A stretch of DNA of 18,465 nt from the NCBI GenBank assembly GCA_900542125.1, contig UQMO01000047.1, positions 1 to 18,465 of the forward strand. The letters run 5' to 3'. The notes below the pieces were generated by a model that saw nothing but the letters and a program-made list of their open reading frames with translations, was not told the DNA's origin and did not search any database. The position numbers and the translations under genes were made by a program. Each line of letters starts with the position of its first letter. The stretch's first letter is position 1. Source of the DNA: an uncultured Collinsella sp. (lineage in GTDB: Bacteria > Actinomycetota > Coriobacteriia > Coriobacteriales > Coriobacteriaceae). Below, one piece after another: positions 1 through 7,655 of the stretch.

Positions 1-48
1 CGAGATTCATGAGCGTCTCGTGGGCTCGGAGATGTGTATAAGAGACAG
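1..48 (+). other. Residual Illumina Nextera i7 adapter, index and transposon end (not genomic)
   Basis: Bases 15-48 read as the Nextera read-2 adapter ending in the 19-base Tn5 mosaic end (AGATGTGTATAAGAGACAG at 30-48). Bases 1-6 (CGAGAT) match the end of the P7 primer, and bases 7-14 (TCATGAGC) fit an 8-base i7 index, which I recall as set N714. Reading this stretch backwards gives the familiar contaminant peptide ending SLIHISEPTRRS, and forwards it gives MYKRQ. It is therefore library-construction sequence left on the contig end, and any gene call that starts inside it is artificial. Confidence 0.97.
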
Positions 49-345
49 GTGGTGCCGCGTGCGCAGACGGGCATTTTGGGCCTGGCGCTGGGCACGTTCT
101 TTGACTATTACGTTACCTACGTCGTGAGTGCCGAGGTCGGCATGATTCAGCGCTGGTTTGAGCGTGGGCTTACCGAATCGCCCGAGGCCATGGCGCGCAT
201 TATGACGGTGCTCGCTTTTGTGCGCCCTGGTGACCTGTATGGCCAACCCATTGATATCAACGTGCCGGAATACGGCATGAAGCTATTGAACCTACAGCTC
301 GAGGACGCGGCCGACACCGCCGCAGCTGTCGAGTCAAACAACTAA
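49..345 (+). CDS. TetR/AcrR family transcriptional regulator, C-terminal fragment (5' end cut by contig edge)
   Basis: About 98 residues are present and the DNA-binding N-terminus lies off the contig. The visible part fits the TetR_C ligand-binding and dimerisation region. It has an aromatic helix (FFDYYVTYVVSAEVGMIQRW) followed by the pattern 'W-E-x-G-L-x-E-SPEAMARIM', typical of this C-terminal domain in Firmicutes and Coriobacteria regulators. The apparent GTG start at 34 lies inside adapter sequence and is not real. Only 11 bases separate its stop from the start of the giant dehydratase/activase gene, so the two are probably cotranscribed. The regulator may control that gene, which is inference. 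The effector is unknown. The family call rests on a C-terminal domain alone and is fairly but not fully secure. Confidence 0.72.
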   Translation: MVPRAQTGILGLALGTFFDYYVTYVVSAEVGMIQRWFERGLTESPEAMARIMTVLAFVRPGDLYGQPIDINVPEYGMKLLNLQLEDAADTAAAVESNN

Positions 346-356
346 GAGGAGAGACA

Positions 357-3300
357 ATGAGCAAACTCGTCGAGGGCATCAAGGACCGTATGGTCGCTGC
401 CGCGCGTGAGGCTGCACCCGCCGTGGTGGATGCCGCGCAGAAGGCCGCGACCGCGGCTGCCGAGAAAGTTGCCGAGGCAGTTGCCGATGCCAAGAACGTG
501 GCAGGGGAGGCGTCCGTCGTCAGCGAGCCCGCCACCGCCGAGCCCGTAGCCGCCGCCCAGGCCCCCGAAGGCGCGATCTTCAACCCCGAGGCCGCCCGCG
601 GCAACCTGCACCTGGGCATCGACGTGGGCTCCACCACCGTTAAGCTCGCTGTGCTCAACGACGACAACCAGATTGTCTACGCCAAGTACCAGCGTCACCA
701 CACCGACGTCCGCGCTTGCGCCCGCGACTTGTTCGAGGGTGCCGCGACCGTGCTGCCGACGGCCCAAATGACCTGCGCCATTACCGGTTCGGGCGGCCTG
801 CTGCTGTCCCAGTGGCTCGACCTGGAGTTTGTCCAGGAGGTCATCGCCAGCAAGCGTGCCGTCGAGACCCTCATCCCGGCCACCGATGTTGCCATCGAGC
901 TGGGCGGCGAGGACGCCAAGATCATCTACTTCGACAACGGCATCGAGCAGCGCATGAACGGCACCTGCGCCGGCGGCACGGGCGCCTTCATCGACCAGAT
1001 GGCCACTCTGCTGCACACCGACGCCAGCGGCCTTAACGAACTCGCGGCCAACGCCACCACCATCTATCCCATCGCCAGCCGCTGCGGCGTTTTTGCCAAG
1101 ACCGACGTACAGCCGCTGCTCAACGAAGGCGCCCGTCCCGAGGACGTCGCCGCTTCCATCTTCCAAGCCGTCGTGACCCAGACCATCTCGGGTCTGGCGT
1201 GCGGCCGTCCCATCCGCGGCAACGTCGCCTTCCTGGGCGGCCCGCTGCAGTACCTCTCCGAGCTGCGCCACCGCTTCTACCTCACGCTCAACCTGGACGA
1301 GGAGCACCGCATTGTGCCCCAAAACGCTCACCTGTTTGTGGCGAGCGGCGCCGCCATGGCGCATGAGTCCAACAAGCTCAGCACGTTCCCGCAGCTCATC
1401 GAGGCTATCGATGCCTTGGGTGACACACAGGGTGCCGAGGTCGAGCGTCTGGATCCGCTCTTTGCCACCGACGAGGATTTTGCCGAGTTCAAGACTCGCC
1501 ACGACACCGAGGTCGTCCCCAAGGGCAAGCTCGACGGCTACACCGGCCGCGTGTTCATCGGTATCGACGCCGGCTCCACCACCATGAAGGCCGCGCTCGT
1601 GGGCGAGGACGGCCAGCTGTTGCACACCTGGTACGGCAACAACAACGGTGACATCCTGGGCACGGCCAAGGTCATCATGGCCGATTTCTACAACCACATC
1701 CCCGCTGGCTGCACCATCGGCCACGTGACAACTACGGGCTACGGCGAGGCGCTGCTCATCGAGGCGCTCAAGGCCGACTCCGGCGAGATCGAGACCGTTG
1801 CGCACCTGCGCGGTGCCAAGGCATTCCTGCCCGGCGTCGAGTTTATCCTGGACATCGGCGGCCAGGACATGAAGTGCCTGCGCGTCAAGGACGGCGTTAT
1901 CGAGCACATCATGCTCAACGAGGCCTGCTCGTCGGGCTGCGGCAGCTTTATCGAGAGTTTTGCCGTGTCTATGAACATGGACGTGCGCGCGTTCGCCGAC
2001 GCCGCCATCCATGCCAAGGCCCCGGTCGACCTGGGCAGTCGCTGCACGGTCTTTATGAACTCGCGCGTCAAGCAGGCGCAAAAGGAAGGCGCCACGGTGG
2101 GCGACATCGCTGCCGGCCTGTCCTACTCCGTTATCAAGAATGCCCTGTTCAAGGTCATTAAGCTGCGCGATCCCAAGGAGATCGGCAGCCAGGTGATCGT
2201 CCAGGGCGGCACCTTTATGTCCGATGCCACGCTGCGCGCGTTTGAGCAGCTCACCGGCGTTCATGCCGTGCGTCCCGACATCGCCGGCTGCATGGGCGCC
2301 TATGGCGCGGCCCTGCTCGCTCGCGATCGCGCCGGCGCCGGCGGCACCTCGACCATCCTCTCGGCCGAGGACATTGCGCACCTCACTGTGACGCAAAAGC
2401 ACGTCCGCTGCGGCCGTTGCTCTAACAACTGTCAGCTTACCGTCAACGACTTTGGCGGCAGCAGGCGCTTCATTACCGGCAACCGCTGCGAGAAGGGCGC
2501 CGGCCACAAAAAGCAGAAGACCGAGGCCCCCAACCTCTTCAAAAAGAAAAACGAGTTGCTCTTTAACCGCGAGGTCCTGAGTCCCGACGAGGCCCCGCGC
2601 GGCACCGTCGGCATTCCGCGCGCGCTCAACATGTACGAGAACTACCCCTTCTGGCACGCGTTCTTTACGCGTCTGGGCTTTAGCGTGCAGCTGTCCGACC
2701 AGTCGAGCAAGAAGACCTACCAGGCGGGCATCGAGTCCATGCCGTCCGAGAGCGTGTGCTACCCGGCAAAGATGAGCCACGGCCATGTGATGAACCTTAT
2801 CGACCGTGACGTCGACTTCATCTGGATGCCGTGCGTGCGCTGGGAGCGCAAGGAGGATCCGACGGCTGGCAACTGCTATAACTGCCCCATCGTCATGAGC
2901 TACCCCACGGCGCTGGCGCTCAACATCGACGAGATTCGCGAGCAGAACATCGAGTTCCTGTATCCGTTTGTGCCGTATCACGACAAGACCGAGCTCAAGC
3001 GCCGTCTGTACCAGGTACTCGCCGTCGACCGCGTGGCCGATGCGCAAGCCGGTCGCGGTCGCGTGCGTGGACCCAAGATCACGCGCTCCGAGGTCGATGC
3101 CGCCGTCAACGCTGCCTTTGAGGCCGATGCGCGTTTCCACGAGGACATCCAGACTATGGGCGAGGAGGCTCTTAAGTGGGTCGAGGACCACGGCGGTCAC
3201 GGCATCGTGCTCGCCGGCCGCCCCTACCATAACGACCCCGAGATCAACCACGCCCTGCCCGAACTTATCTCGAGCTTTGGCTTTGCGGTCTTTACCGAGG

Positions 3301-5135
3301 ATTCGCTTGCGCACCTGGTGAAGCCCGAGCGTCCCATCCGCGTCGTCGACCAGTGGATGTACCACAGCCGCCTGTACGCCGTCGCCCGTTTTGTGACGAT
3401 GCGCAACGACCTGGACCTGATCCAGCTCAACTCTTTCGGCTGTGGTCTTGATGCCCTGACTACCGACCAGGTGCAGGAGATTCTGGAGGCCAGCGGCAAG
3501 ATCTATACCGTGCTCAAGATTGACGAGGTGTCCAACCTGGGTGCCGCGCGCATCCGCATCCGCTCGCTCATGGCTGCGCTTAAGGACCAGGAGGCTGAGC
3601 GCTTGGCTGAGGCAACGGCCGCGGGCGAGGCCTACGAGCAGGGCGATGCCGCGCCGGTGGCGCCCTCCACGGATGCCCCCGCGTTCGCGAGCCGCAAGTA
3701 CACGTTCGAGGCGCAGCGCGAGAGTGCTTCGACCGCGTGGCCCAAGGTGCCCTTTACCGAGCAGATGCGCGAGGAGGGCTACACCATCCTGTGCCCGCAG
3801 ATGGCGCCGATCCACTTTGATCTGGTCAAAGAGGTGTTCCGTGGTGCCGGCTACAACTTGGAGCTGCTGCCCTCGACTGACCACGATGCCGTCGAGGCCG
3901 GCCTGCGCTACGTGAACAATGACATTTGCTACCCGTCGATCCTGGTGACGGGCCAGATTATGGAGGCCATCGAGAGCGGTCGGTACGACCTGTCCAAGAC
4001 GGCCGTGGTTATCAGCCAGACCGGCGGCGGCTGCCGTGCCACCAACTACATCGCACTCATCCGCAAGGCTCTGCGTGAGAGCGGCCACCCCGAGATTCCG
4101 GTGATCTCGCTTTCGGCCGTGGCGCTCGGCGAGGATAACCCTGGCTTTAAGATTACGCCGGCTCTGCTCAAGCAGGCGGTCTACGCGGTGCTCTTTGGCG
4201 ACGTGATGATGCAGATGCTCTACCGCTGTCGCCCGTACGAGGCAACGTCCGGTGCCGCCAATGCGCTCTACGAGGAGTACATGGCGCGCGCCCGCAAGCT
4301 GGCGCCCAAGTTCAACCGTCACAACTACACCAAGCTGTGCCGCGAGGCCATCCGCGCGTTCGACACCATGCCGCTCGTGGGCGAGGGTACCAAGCCGCGC
4401 GTGGGCGTGGTTGGCGAGATCCTGGTCAAGTTCCACCCCACGGCAAACAACCACGTGGTCGACGTTATCGAGCGCGAGGGCTGCGAGGCCGTGGTGCCGG
4501 GCCTGCTCGACTTCTTCCTGTACTCCATGAGCAACGCCGAGCTGCAGAAGGATGAGCTGGGTAGCTCTGCTACCACGCGCGCTGGTATGCAGGCGCTCAT
4601 CAAGCTCGTGGACTGGATGCGCACACCGGTGGAGGAGATGCTCGAAAAGTCCCGCCGCTTCGAGGCACCCGAGCGCATCGGCACCATGGCCGACAAGGCC
4701 CGCACGGTGCTTTCGGTGTGCAACAACATGGGCGAGGGCTGGCTGCTCACGGCCGAGATGCTCGACCTGATCGATCACGGTGCGCCCAACATCATCTGCA
4801 CGCAGCCCTTCGCGTGCCTGCCCAACCACGTGGTGGGCAAGGCCGTGATTAAGGAGCTACGCCGCCAGCACCCCGAGAGCAACATCGTCGCGGTGGACTA
4901 TGATCCCGGTGCGTCCGAGGTCAACCAGCTCAACCGCATTAAGCTCATGATTAGCGTGGCCAAGGAAAACATGCGCGCCGGTAAAGGCTTTAAGCTCGAG
5001 AAGGTGGCGCCGCTCGCGATGGACGAGGTCACCGGTCAGATGCGTGCCCACGACGGCTGTGCGAGCTGCGGATCTGCCAGTGAGGAGGCCGTTGCATCGG
5101 TCGCCAAGCGCCTGGGGCGCGGCATTAAGAAGTAG
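357..5135 (+). CDS. 2-hydroxyacyl-CoA dehydratase activase / dehydratase-like fusion (tandem BadF/HgdC ATPase, DUF2229, COG3580/COG3581)
   Basis: A 1592-residue cytosolic protein. The ATG at 357 follows an AGAGGAGA ribosome site. Residues 1-80 are an Ala/Glu-rich, phasin-like helical extension. Two ASKHA ATPase domains follow, each starting with a phosphate loop (GIDVGSTT at 87, GIDAGSTT at 402). Each carries the cysteine pair that holds the [4Fe-4S] cluster in the activator HgdC: C204/C243 and C524/C563, both 39 apart. A Cys-rich segment (C685, C688, C692, C711) leads into the DUF2229/COG3580 region (GIPRALN at 752; conserved C801, C826, C840, C843; GRPYHNDPEINH at 954). A second dehydratase-like COG3581 region has C1146, C1191, C1226, C1481 and C1487, and the tail has CASC at 1568-1571. 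In the family, the activase uses ATP to push one electron into an Fe-S dehydratase that makes ketyl radicals. The substrate here is unknown. It is much longer than a lone activase (about 260 residues). Confidence 0.9.
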   Translation: MSKLVEGIKDRMVAAAREAAPAVVDAAQKAATAAAEKVAEAVADAKNVAGEASVVSEPATAEPVAAAQAPEGAIFNPEAARGNLHLGIDVGSTTVKLAVLNDDNQIVYAKYQRHHTDVRACARDLFEGAATVLPTAQMTCAITGSGGLLLSQWLDLEFVQEVIASKRAVETLIPATDVAIELGGEDAKIIYFDNGIEQRMNGTCAGGTGAFIDQMATLLHTDASGLNELAANATTIYPIASRCGVFAKTDVQPLLNEGARPEDVAASIFQAVVTQTISGLACGRPIRGNVAFLGGPLQYLSELRHRFYLTLNLDEEHRIVPQNAHLFVASGAAMAHESNKLSTFPQLIEAIDALGDTQGAEVERLDPLFATDEDFAEFKTRHDTEVVPKGKLDGYTGRVFIGIDAGSTTMKAALVGEDGQLLHTWYGNNNGDILGTAKVIMADFYNHIPAGCTIGHVTTTGYGEALLIEALKADSGEIETVAHLRGAKAFLPGVEFILDIGGQDMKCLRVKDGVIEHIMLNEACSSGCGSFIESFAVSMNMDVRAFADAAIHAKAPVDLGSRCTVFMNSRVKQAQKEGATVGDIAAGLSYSVIKNALFKVIKLRDPKEIGSQVIVQGGTFMSDATLRAFEQLTGVHAVRPDIAGCMGAYGAALLARDRAGAGGTSTILSAEDIAHLTVTQKHVRCGRCSNNCQLTVNDFGGSRRFITGNRCEKGAGHKKQKTEAPNLFKKKNELLFNREVLSPDEAPRGTVGIPRALNMYENYPFWHAFFTRLGFSVQLSDQSSKKTYQAGIESMPSESVCYPAKMSHGHVMNLIDRDVDFIWMPCVRWERKEDPTAGNCYNCPIVMSYPTALALNIDEIREQNIEFLYPFVPYHDKTELKRRLYQVLAVDRVADAQAGRGRVRGPKITRSEVDAAVNAAFEADARFHEDIQTMGEEALKWVEDHGGHGIVLAGRPYHNDPEINHALPELISSFGFAVFTEDSLAHLVKPERPIRVVDQWMYHSRLYAVARFVTMRNDLDLIQLNSFGCGLDALTTDQVQEILEASGKIYTVLKIDEVSNLGAARIRIRSLMAALKDQEAERLAEATAAGEAYEQGDAAPVAPSTDAPAFASRKYTFEAQRESASTAWPKVPFTEQMREEGYTILCPQMAPIHFDLVKEVFRGAGYNLELLPSTDHDAVEAGLRYVNNDICYPSILVTGQIMEAIESGRYDLSKTAVVISQTGGGCRATNYIALIRKALRESGHPEIPVISLSAVALGEDNPGFKITPALLKQAVYAVLFGDVMMQMLYRCRPYEATSGAANALYEEYMARARKLAPKFNRHNYTKLCREAIRAFDTMPLVGEGTKPRVGVVGEILVKFHPTANNHVVDVIEREGCEAVVPGLLDFFLYSMSNAELQKDELGSSATTRAGMQALIKLVDWMRTPVEEMLEKSRRFEAPERIGTMADKARTVLSVCNNMGEGWLLTAEMLDLIDHGAPNIICTQPFACLPNHVVGKAVIKELRRQHPESNIVAVDYDPGASEVNQLNRIKLMISVAKENMRAGKGFKLEKVAPLAMDEVTGQMRAHDGCASCGSASEEAVASVAKRLGRGIKK

Positions 5136-5163
5136 CTGGTCTGCTATGGGCTAGATATGAGAC

Positions 5164-5200
5164 AAACGGGTGGTAGCCGTACCGGCTACCACCCGTTTTT
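5164..5200 (+). terminator. Strong rho-independent terminator after the dehydratase/activase gene
   Basis: A perfect 14-bp stem (5166-5179 with 5183-5196) has a 3-base TAC loop, is extended by two A-T pairs, and ends in a run of five T. It lies 28 bases after the stop codon and should end the TetR-activase transcript. Confidence 0.93.
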
Positions 5201-5220
5201 GCTGGACATATGTTGCGTAA

Positions 5221-5441
5221 ATGACCTTGCTACAGCCTTCCGTGGACTTGCCCGATTTTTGGGCCGGCTCGGGCTTAGAGGACAAGTTGCTGCAGGCCCA
5301 AGGCGATTTTTCGCTCAACGCAGGCCAGCACAGTGTGACCTATCTGCCAAACGACGAGACGACCGCTACGGTCTGGCCATCACCACCTACGAGATGGAAG
5401 CCGAAAAGTACATCTACCGCGTGTACAAGTACGAGCTGTAG
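5221..5441 (+). pseudogene. Frameshifted remnant of an unidentified protein gene
   Basis: From ATG 5221 the reading frame gives natural-looking protein (DFWAGSGLEDKLLQAQGDF, then SVTYLPNDET) up to about 5360, after which it turns into Pro/Arg/Ser-rich noise. From about 5355 another frame takes over with equally natural sequence (YGLAITTYEMEAEKYIYR, then VYKYEL) and stops at 5441. Joined, the pieces make about 73 residues, so this looks like one small gene, or the tail of a larger one, with a single frameshift. It starts only 21 bases after the upstream terminator, has no evident ribosome site, and has an in-frame stop directly before the ATG. No family was recognised. A sequencing indel is possible. 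Confidence 0.45.
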
Positions 5442-5514
5442 GGCCGCGCTTAGGTTTGACCAATGGAGTATGAAAACACGCCGTTCGCCGATGCCCCCTC
5501 CGCGAGTGGCAGCC

Positions 5515-5597
5515 ATATGTTTTGATATCAGAAACATATAGTTGTCGCCAGCCTGCTGGCGACGTTCCCCCTGATATCAGAGGCTCCAGGTATGTTT
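5515..5597. repeat. Cluster of nested inverted repeats in the gap before the 5632 gene
   Basis: Arms ATATGTTT (5515-5522) and AAACATAT (5532-5539) face each other across 9 bases. A third half-site, TATGTTT, sits at 5591-5597. The 8-mer GATATCAG occurs at 5524-5531 and again at 5573-5580, where it lies within a perfect 10-bp palindrome (5571-5580). Between these copies is an 8-bp GC hairpin, GTCGCCAG/CTGGCGAC (5544-5563, 4-base loop). No T-run follows the GC hairpin, so it is not a simple terminator. It could be an operator array for the downstream gene or the relic of a small palindromic element. No promoter was found. Confidence 0.55.
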
Positions 5598-5631
5598 CGC
5601 GCTCCGTTAAACAACTATCGATTGGGCTAAC

Positions 5632-6081
5632 ATGGACCGCCGTGCTATTTCGGTAACCCTTGCAGTGGTCTGTCTGACTGTGCTCCTGGGCGCTACAGGG
5701 CTGTTTGCTATAAGCCGAGAAACGTCCTATATGCAGGAATGCGCTTCCGAAGGGTTTGCCATTGATGGTTACTACCGGGATGACAAAACGAGTCGGGAAA
5801 TCCTGGCCTTTCTTGAGGAGGATGGCTGTCGATGGCAACTGGTCGACAAAGACGGCAGCTGCGTTGACGGGCAGTTTAAGCGTACGGATGACCCCAACAT
5901 CCTGATATTAAAGAAGGAAAACGGCGAAGAATTCGGCACGGTTCACGTTGCGTATATATCGCGCCGACGCAATCAGGGGCAGATTTACCTAATTAGAAAT
6001 ACTAAGGTGACCCGATTTTATCTTGTGAGCACCGATCCAGCGTTTACGGTGGGGTCTGGCGATGTCGATGCGGACGTCTGA
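5632..6081 (+). CDS. Hypothetical protein with N-terminal membrane anchor or signal peptide
   Basis: 149 residues of no recognised family. Residues 1-4 are basic (MDRR), and residues 5-27 form a hydrophobic helix (ISVTLAVVCLTVLLGATGLF), so the rest is probably outside the membrane. There is no lipobox cysteine. Three cysteines follow the helix (in QECASE, DGCRW, GSCVDG). The body mixes charged turns with beta-like strands (WQLVDKDGSCVDGQFKR, then ILILKKENGEEFGTVHVAYI), which resembles small extracytoplasmic beta-sheet proteins. Codon use is more AT-rich than in the neighbours, and the gene sits among inverted repeats between two terminators, hinting at accessory DNA. No strong Shine-Dalgarno precedes ATG 5632. 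It appears to be a single-gene transcript. Confidence 0.7.
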   Translation: MDRRAISVTLAVVCLTVLLGATGLFAISRETSYMQECASEGFAIDGYYRDDKTSREILAFLEEDGCRWQLVDKDGSCVDGQFKRTDDPNILILKKENGEEFGTVHVAYISRRRNQGQIYLIRNTKVTRFYLVSTDPAFTVGSGDVDADV

Positions 6082-6101
6082 TTCACGGCAATAAAACAGC
6101 G

Positions 6102-6136
6102 AGCGGGGCGCGGACGTGAACTACGTCCCGCTTTTT
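6102..6136 (+). terminator. Probable rho-independent terminator after the 5632 gene
   Basis: GCG-(C bulge)-GGACG (6108-6116) pairs with CGTCCCGC (6124-6131) around a 7-base loop and is followed by TTTTT (6132-6136). An alternative outer pairing uses AGCGGG at 6102-6107 with CCCGCT. It lies 20-50 bases after the stop codon. Confidence 0.72.
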
Positions 6137-6208
6137 GCTTGTGCCTGCGTCGCGTCTGAGCCTCGCCGCGACTTGCGCCTGTGCGCGGGAGCCATCCCAT
6201 GCTCCGCA

Positions 6209-7348
6209 TTACTCCACATCAAACTCCACGCGATCGAGTTCGGGCACATTGAGGTCGATGAGCTTGCGGGCAACGCGGCGGTCGTGCGCCCCAAGCGTCT
6301 CGCTTGTCGTCACATGGGCGACAATCTCGCGCTCGACGATGCCCTCCTCCTCGCCTTCGGTAGCCGAGGTCTCGACGGCGACGGTGTAATCCTTAAAGCC
6401 CGGCAGTACCGCGGCAAGCTCGCGCGTGGTTTCGGTGACGCCGTAGCCGTCCTGCACGCCGGCCTGCGCCGAGCCAATGGCCCCCGCGGTCATAACGATG
6501 CAGGGGATGGCAAAGATCACCGTACCCACGATGATGCGGCGGCGCACCTTGCGTGACAGCTCATCGACCTCGGCATTTTCCTCGGCAGTTACAATGCCGT
6601 CGCCGTTGAGGTCGCGCTTGAGCGGCACGCGCAAAAGAAGCAGCACGGCTTCGGCAGCCAGTGCGATAAAGACCACGTTGATGCCAAACTCATAAAGCGC
6701 CGAGAGAAACAGTGACCCGCTTGCGATGGCGATGCCGTAGCCCGCCGCGCACAGGGGCGGCATGAGCGCGGTTGCCACGGCCACGCCGGCGATGAGCGTG
6801 GCGGGTTCCTGGTCGCGCGAGTTGCCCAGGCCGCCCGCAAAGCCGCCCGCGAGCGCGACGGCAAGGTCCCACACGGTGGGCGTCGAGTTGTCGACGATGG
6901 CGGCCGTGGCGGTGCCAAGGGGCGAGAGCTTAAAGTACAACGTGGACGTGACCAGGCAAAAGGCCATCTGCAGCGCAAGGCTGGCGATGGCTTCGACGGT
7001 AATCTCACGGTCGAGCGTGGCGATGCCATATGCCATGGCAAGGACCGATCCCATGAGCGGGCAGATGAGCATGGCACCCACGATGGCGATGTCCGAGTCG
7101 ATATCGAGGCCGATGCTTGCGATGAGCATGGCGATGATGAGGATGCATAGGTGGGAGCCAGTCAGACGCGCCCCGTTTACAAAACGCTTGCGGATCACGT
7201 GATAGGGCGCGCGTCCCTCGCGAATGTTGAATGCGCGCTTTAGGAAGCGGGTGGCGTTCTCCATGGCCTCACTATGGGCAGGGCGGATGCCGTGGCGCCG
7301 GTGATGGCGTTCGCGCAGCCGCTTGATCTGTTGCTTGTCGAGTTCCAT
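6209..7348 (-). CDS. DUF389 domain membrane protein with an EF-hand-like loop
   Basis: 379 residues when started at ATG 7348, which has GAGGTGG just upstream. An in-frame extension to 7474 reads poorly (Cys/Pro/Arg-rich) and was rejected. A basic N-terminus (1-60) precedes about seven hydrophobic segments: near 66-80, 86-110, 117-139, 159-175, 183-207, 211-240 and 271-294. DUF389 hallmarks are present: 'SDIAIVGAMLICPLMGS' (85-101) and 'AGVAVATALMPPLCAAGYG' (187-205). Residues 246-257 (DLNGDGIVTAEE) match the 12-position EF-hand calcium loop in full, with D1, N3, D5, G6, V8 and E12. They lie in the linker between the last two membrane segments. The C-terminus (about 300-379) is a soluble acidic domain. 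DUF389 function is not established. The gene is alone on the minus strand and divergent from the surface-protein gene. Confidence 0.88.
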   Translation of the reverse strand: MELDKQQIKRLRERHHRRHGIRPAHSEAMENATRFLKRAFNIREGRAPYHVIRKRFVNGARLTGSHLCILIIAMLIASIGLDIDSDIAIVGAMLICPLMGSVLAMAYGIATLDREITVEAIASLALQMAFCLVTSTLYFKLSPLGTATAAIVDNSTPTVWDLAVALAGGFAGGLGNSRDQEPATLIAGVAVATALMPPLCAAGYGIAIASGSLFLSALYEFGINVVFIALAAEAVLLLLRVPLKRDLNGDGIVTAEENAEVDELSRKVRRRIIVGTVIFAIPCIVMTAGAIGSAQAGVQDGYGVTETTRELAAVLPGFKDYTVAVETSATEGEEEGIVEREIVAHVTTSETLGAHDRRVARKLIDLNVPELDRVEFDVE

Positions 7349-7655
7349 GTCCACCTCGTTCTGGCACGGGCCGCGCAACGCGCCCGCTGTCCTAACTCTA
7401 CACCGTGGCGGATGAGGTGTCTGTTGGATGCGGAATCCGATAGGACGGATGACGCGGGAGCAAATGCAAATCACAGGCTCAATTCCATCACGCGAAAATA
7501 TGATGCACCAGCTCCTTCAAATGTGACGAAATTGTGAAGCACGAGAGCGTGAATTTCAAAAAATATGCTGGTCGCCAATGTTGCGCAACAGAATTCAAAA
7601 ATCAGCTCCTACATTTTGAAGCGTATGGATACATCCGTGTCAAAGGGAGAAAGCC
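7349..7655. promoter_or_regulatory. Divergent intergenic region with a 12-bp perfect palindrome
   Basis: This 307-base gap separates the minus-strand DUF389 gene from the plus-strand surface-protein gene and must hold a promoter for each. Its right half (about 7480-7655) is AT-rich. TGTTGCGCAACA at 7579-7590 is a perfect dyad and a plausible operator. CAGCTCCT occurs at 7509-7516 and 7603-7610. A TATGAT hexamer at 7499-7504 could be a -10 box, but no convincing -35 is placed. The ribosome site AGGGAG lies about 7 bases before ATG 7656. A short open frame starting at 7534 runs into the surface-protein gene in another frame and was not accepted. Confidence 0.4.

Noticed and set aside
34..48. 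GTG start at base 34 for the first gene
   Set aside because: It lies within Nextera adapter sequence, so the gene is simply truncated at base 49.
342..4829. A 1495-codon open frame on the minus strand, antisense to the dehydratase/activase gene
   Set aside because: It mirrors the codons of a strongly conserved, motif-rich plus-strand protein. Its translation is His/Arg/Leu/Gly-rich with no domain, which is typical of GC-rich antisense shadows.
7349..7474. A 42-residue N-terminal extension of the DUF389 protein
   Set aside because: Cys/Pro/Arg-rich sequence unlike the family. ATG 7348 has a good GAGGTGG site just upstream.
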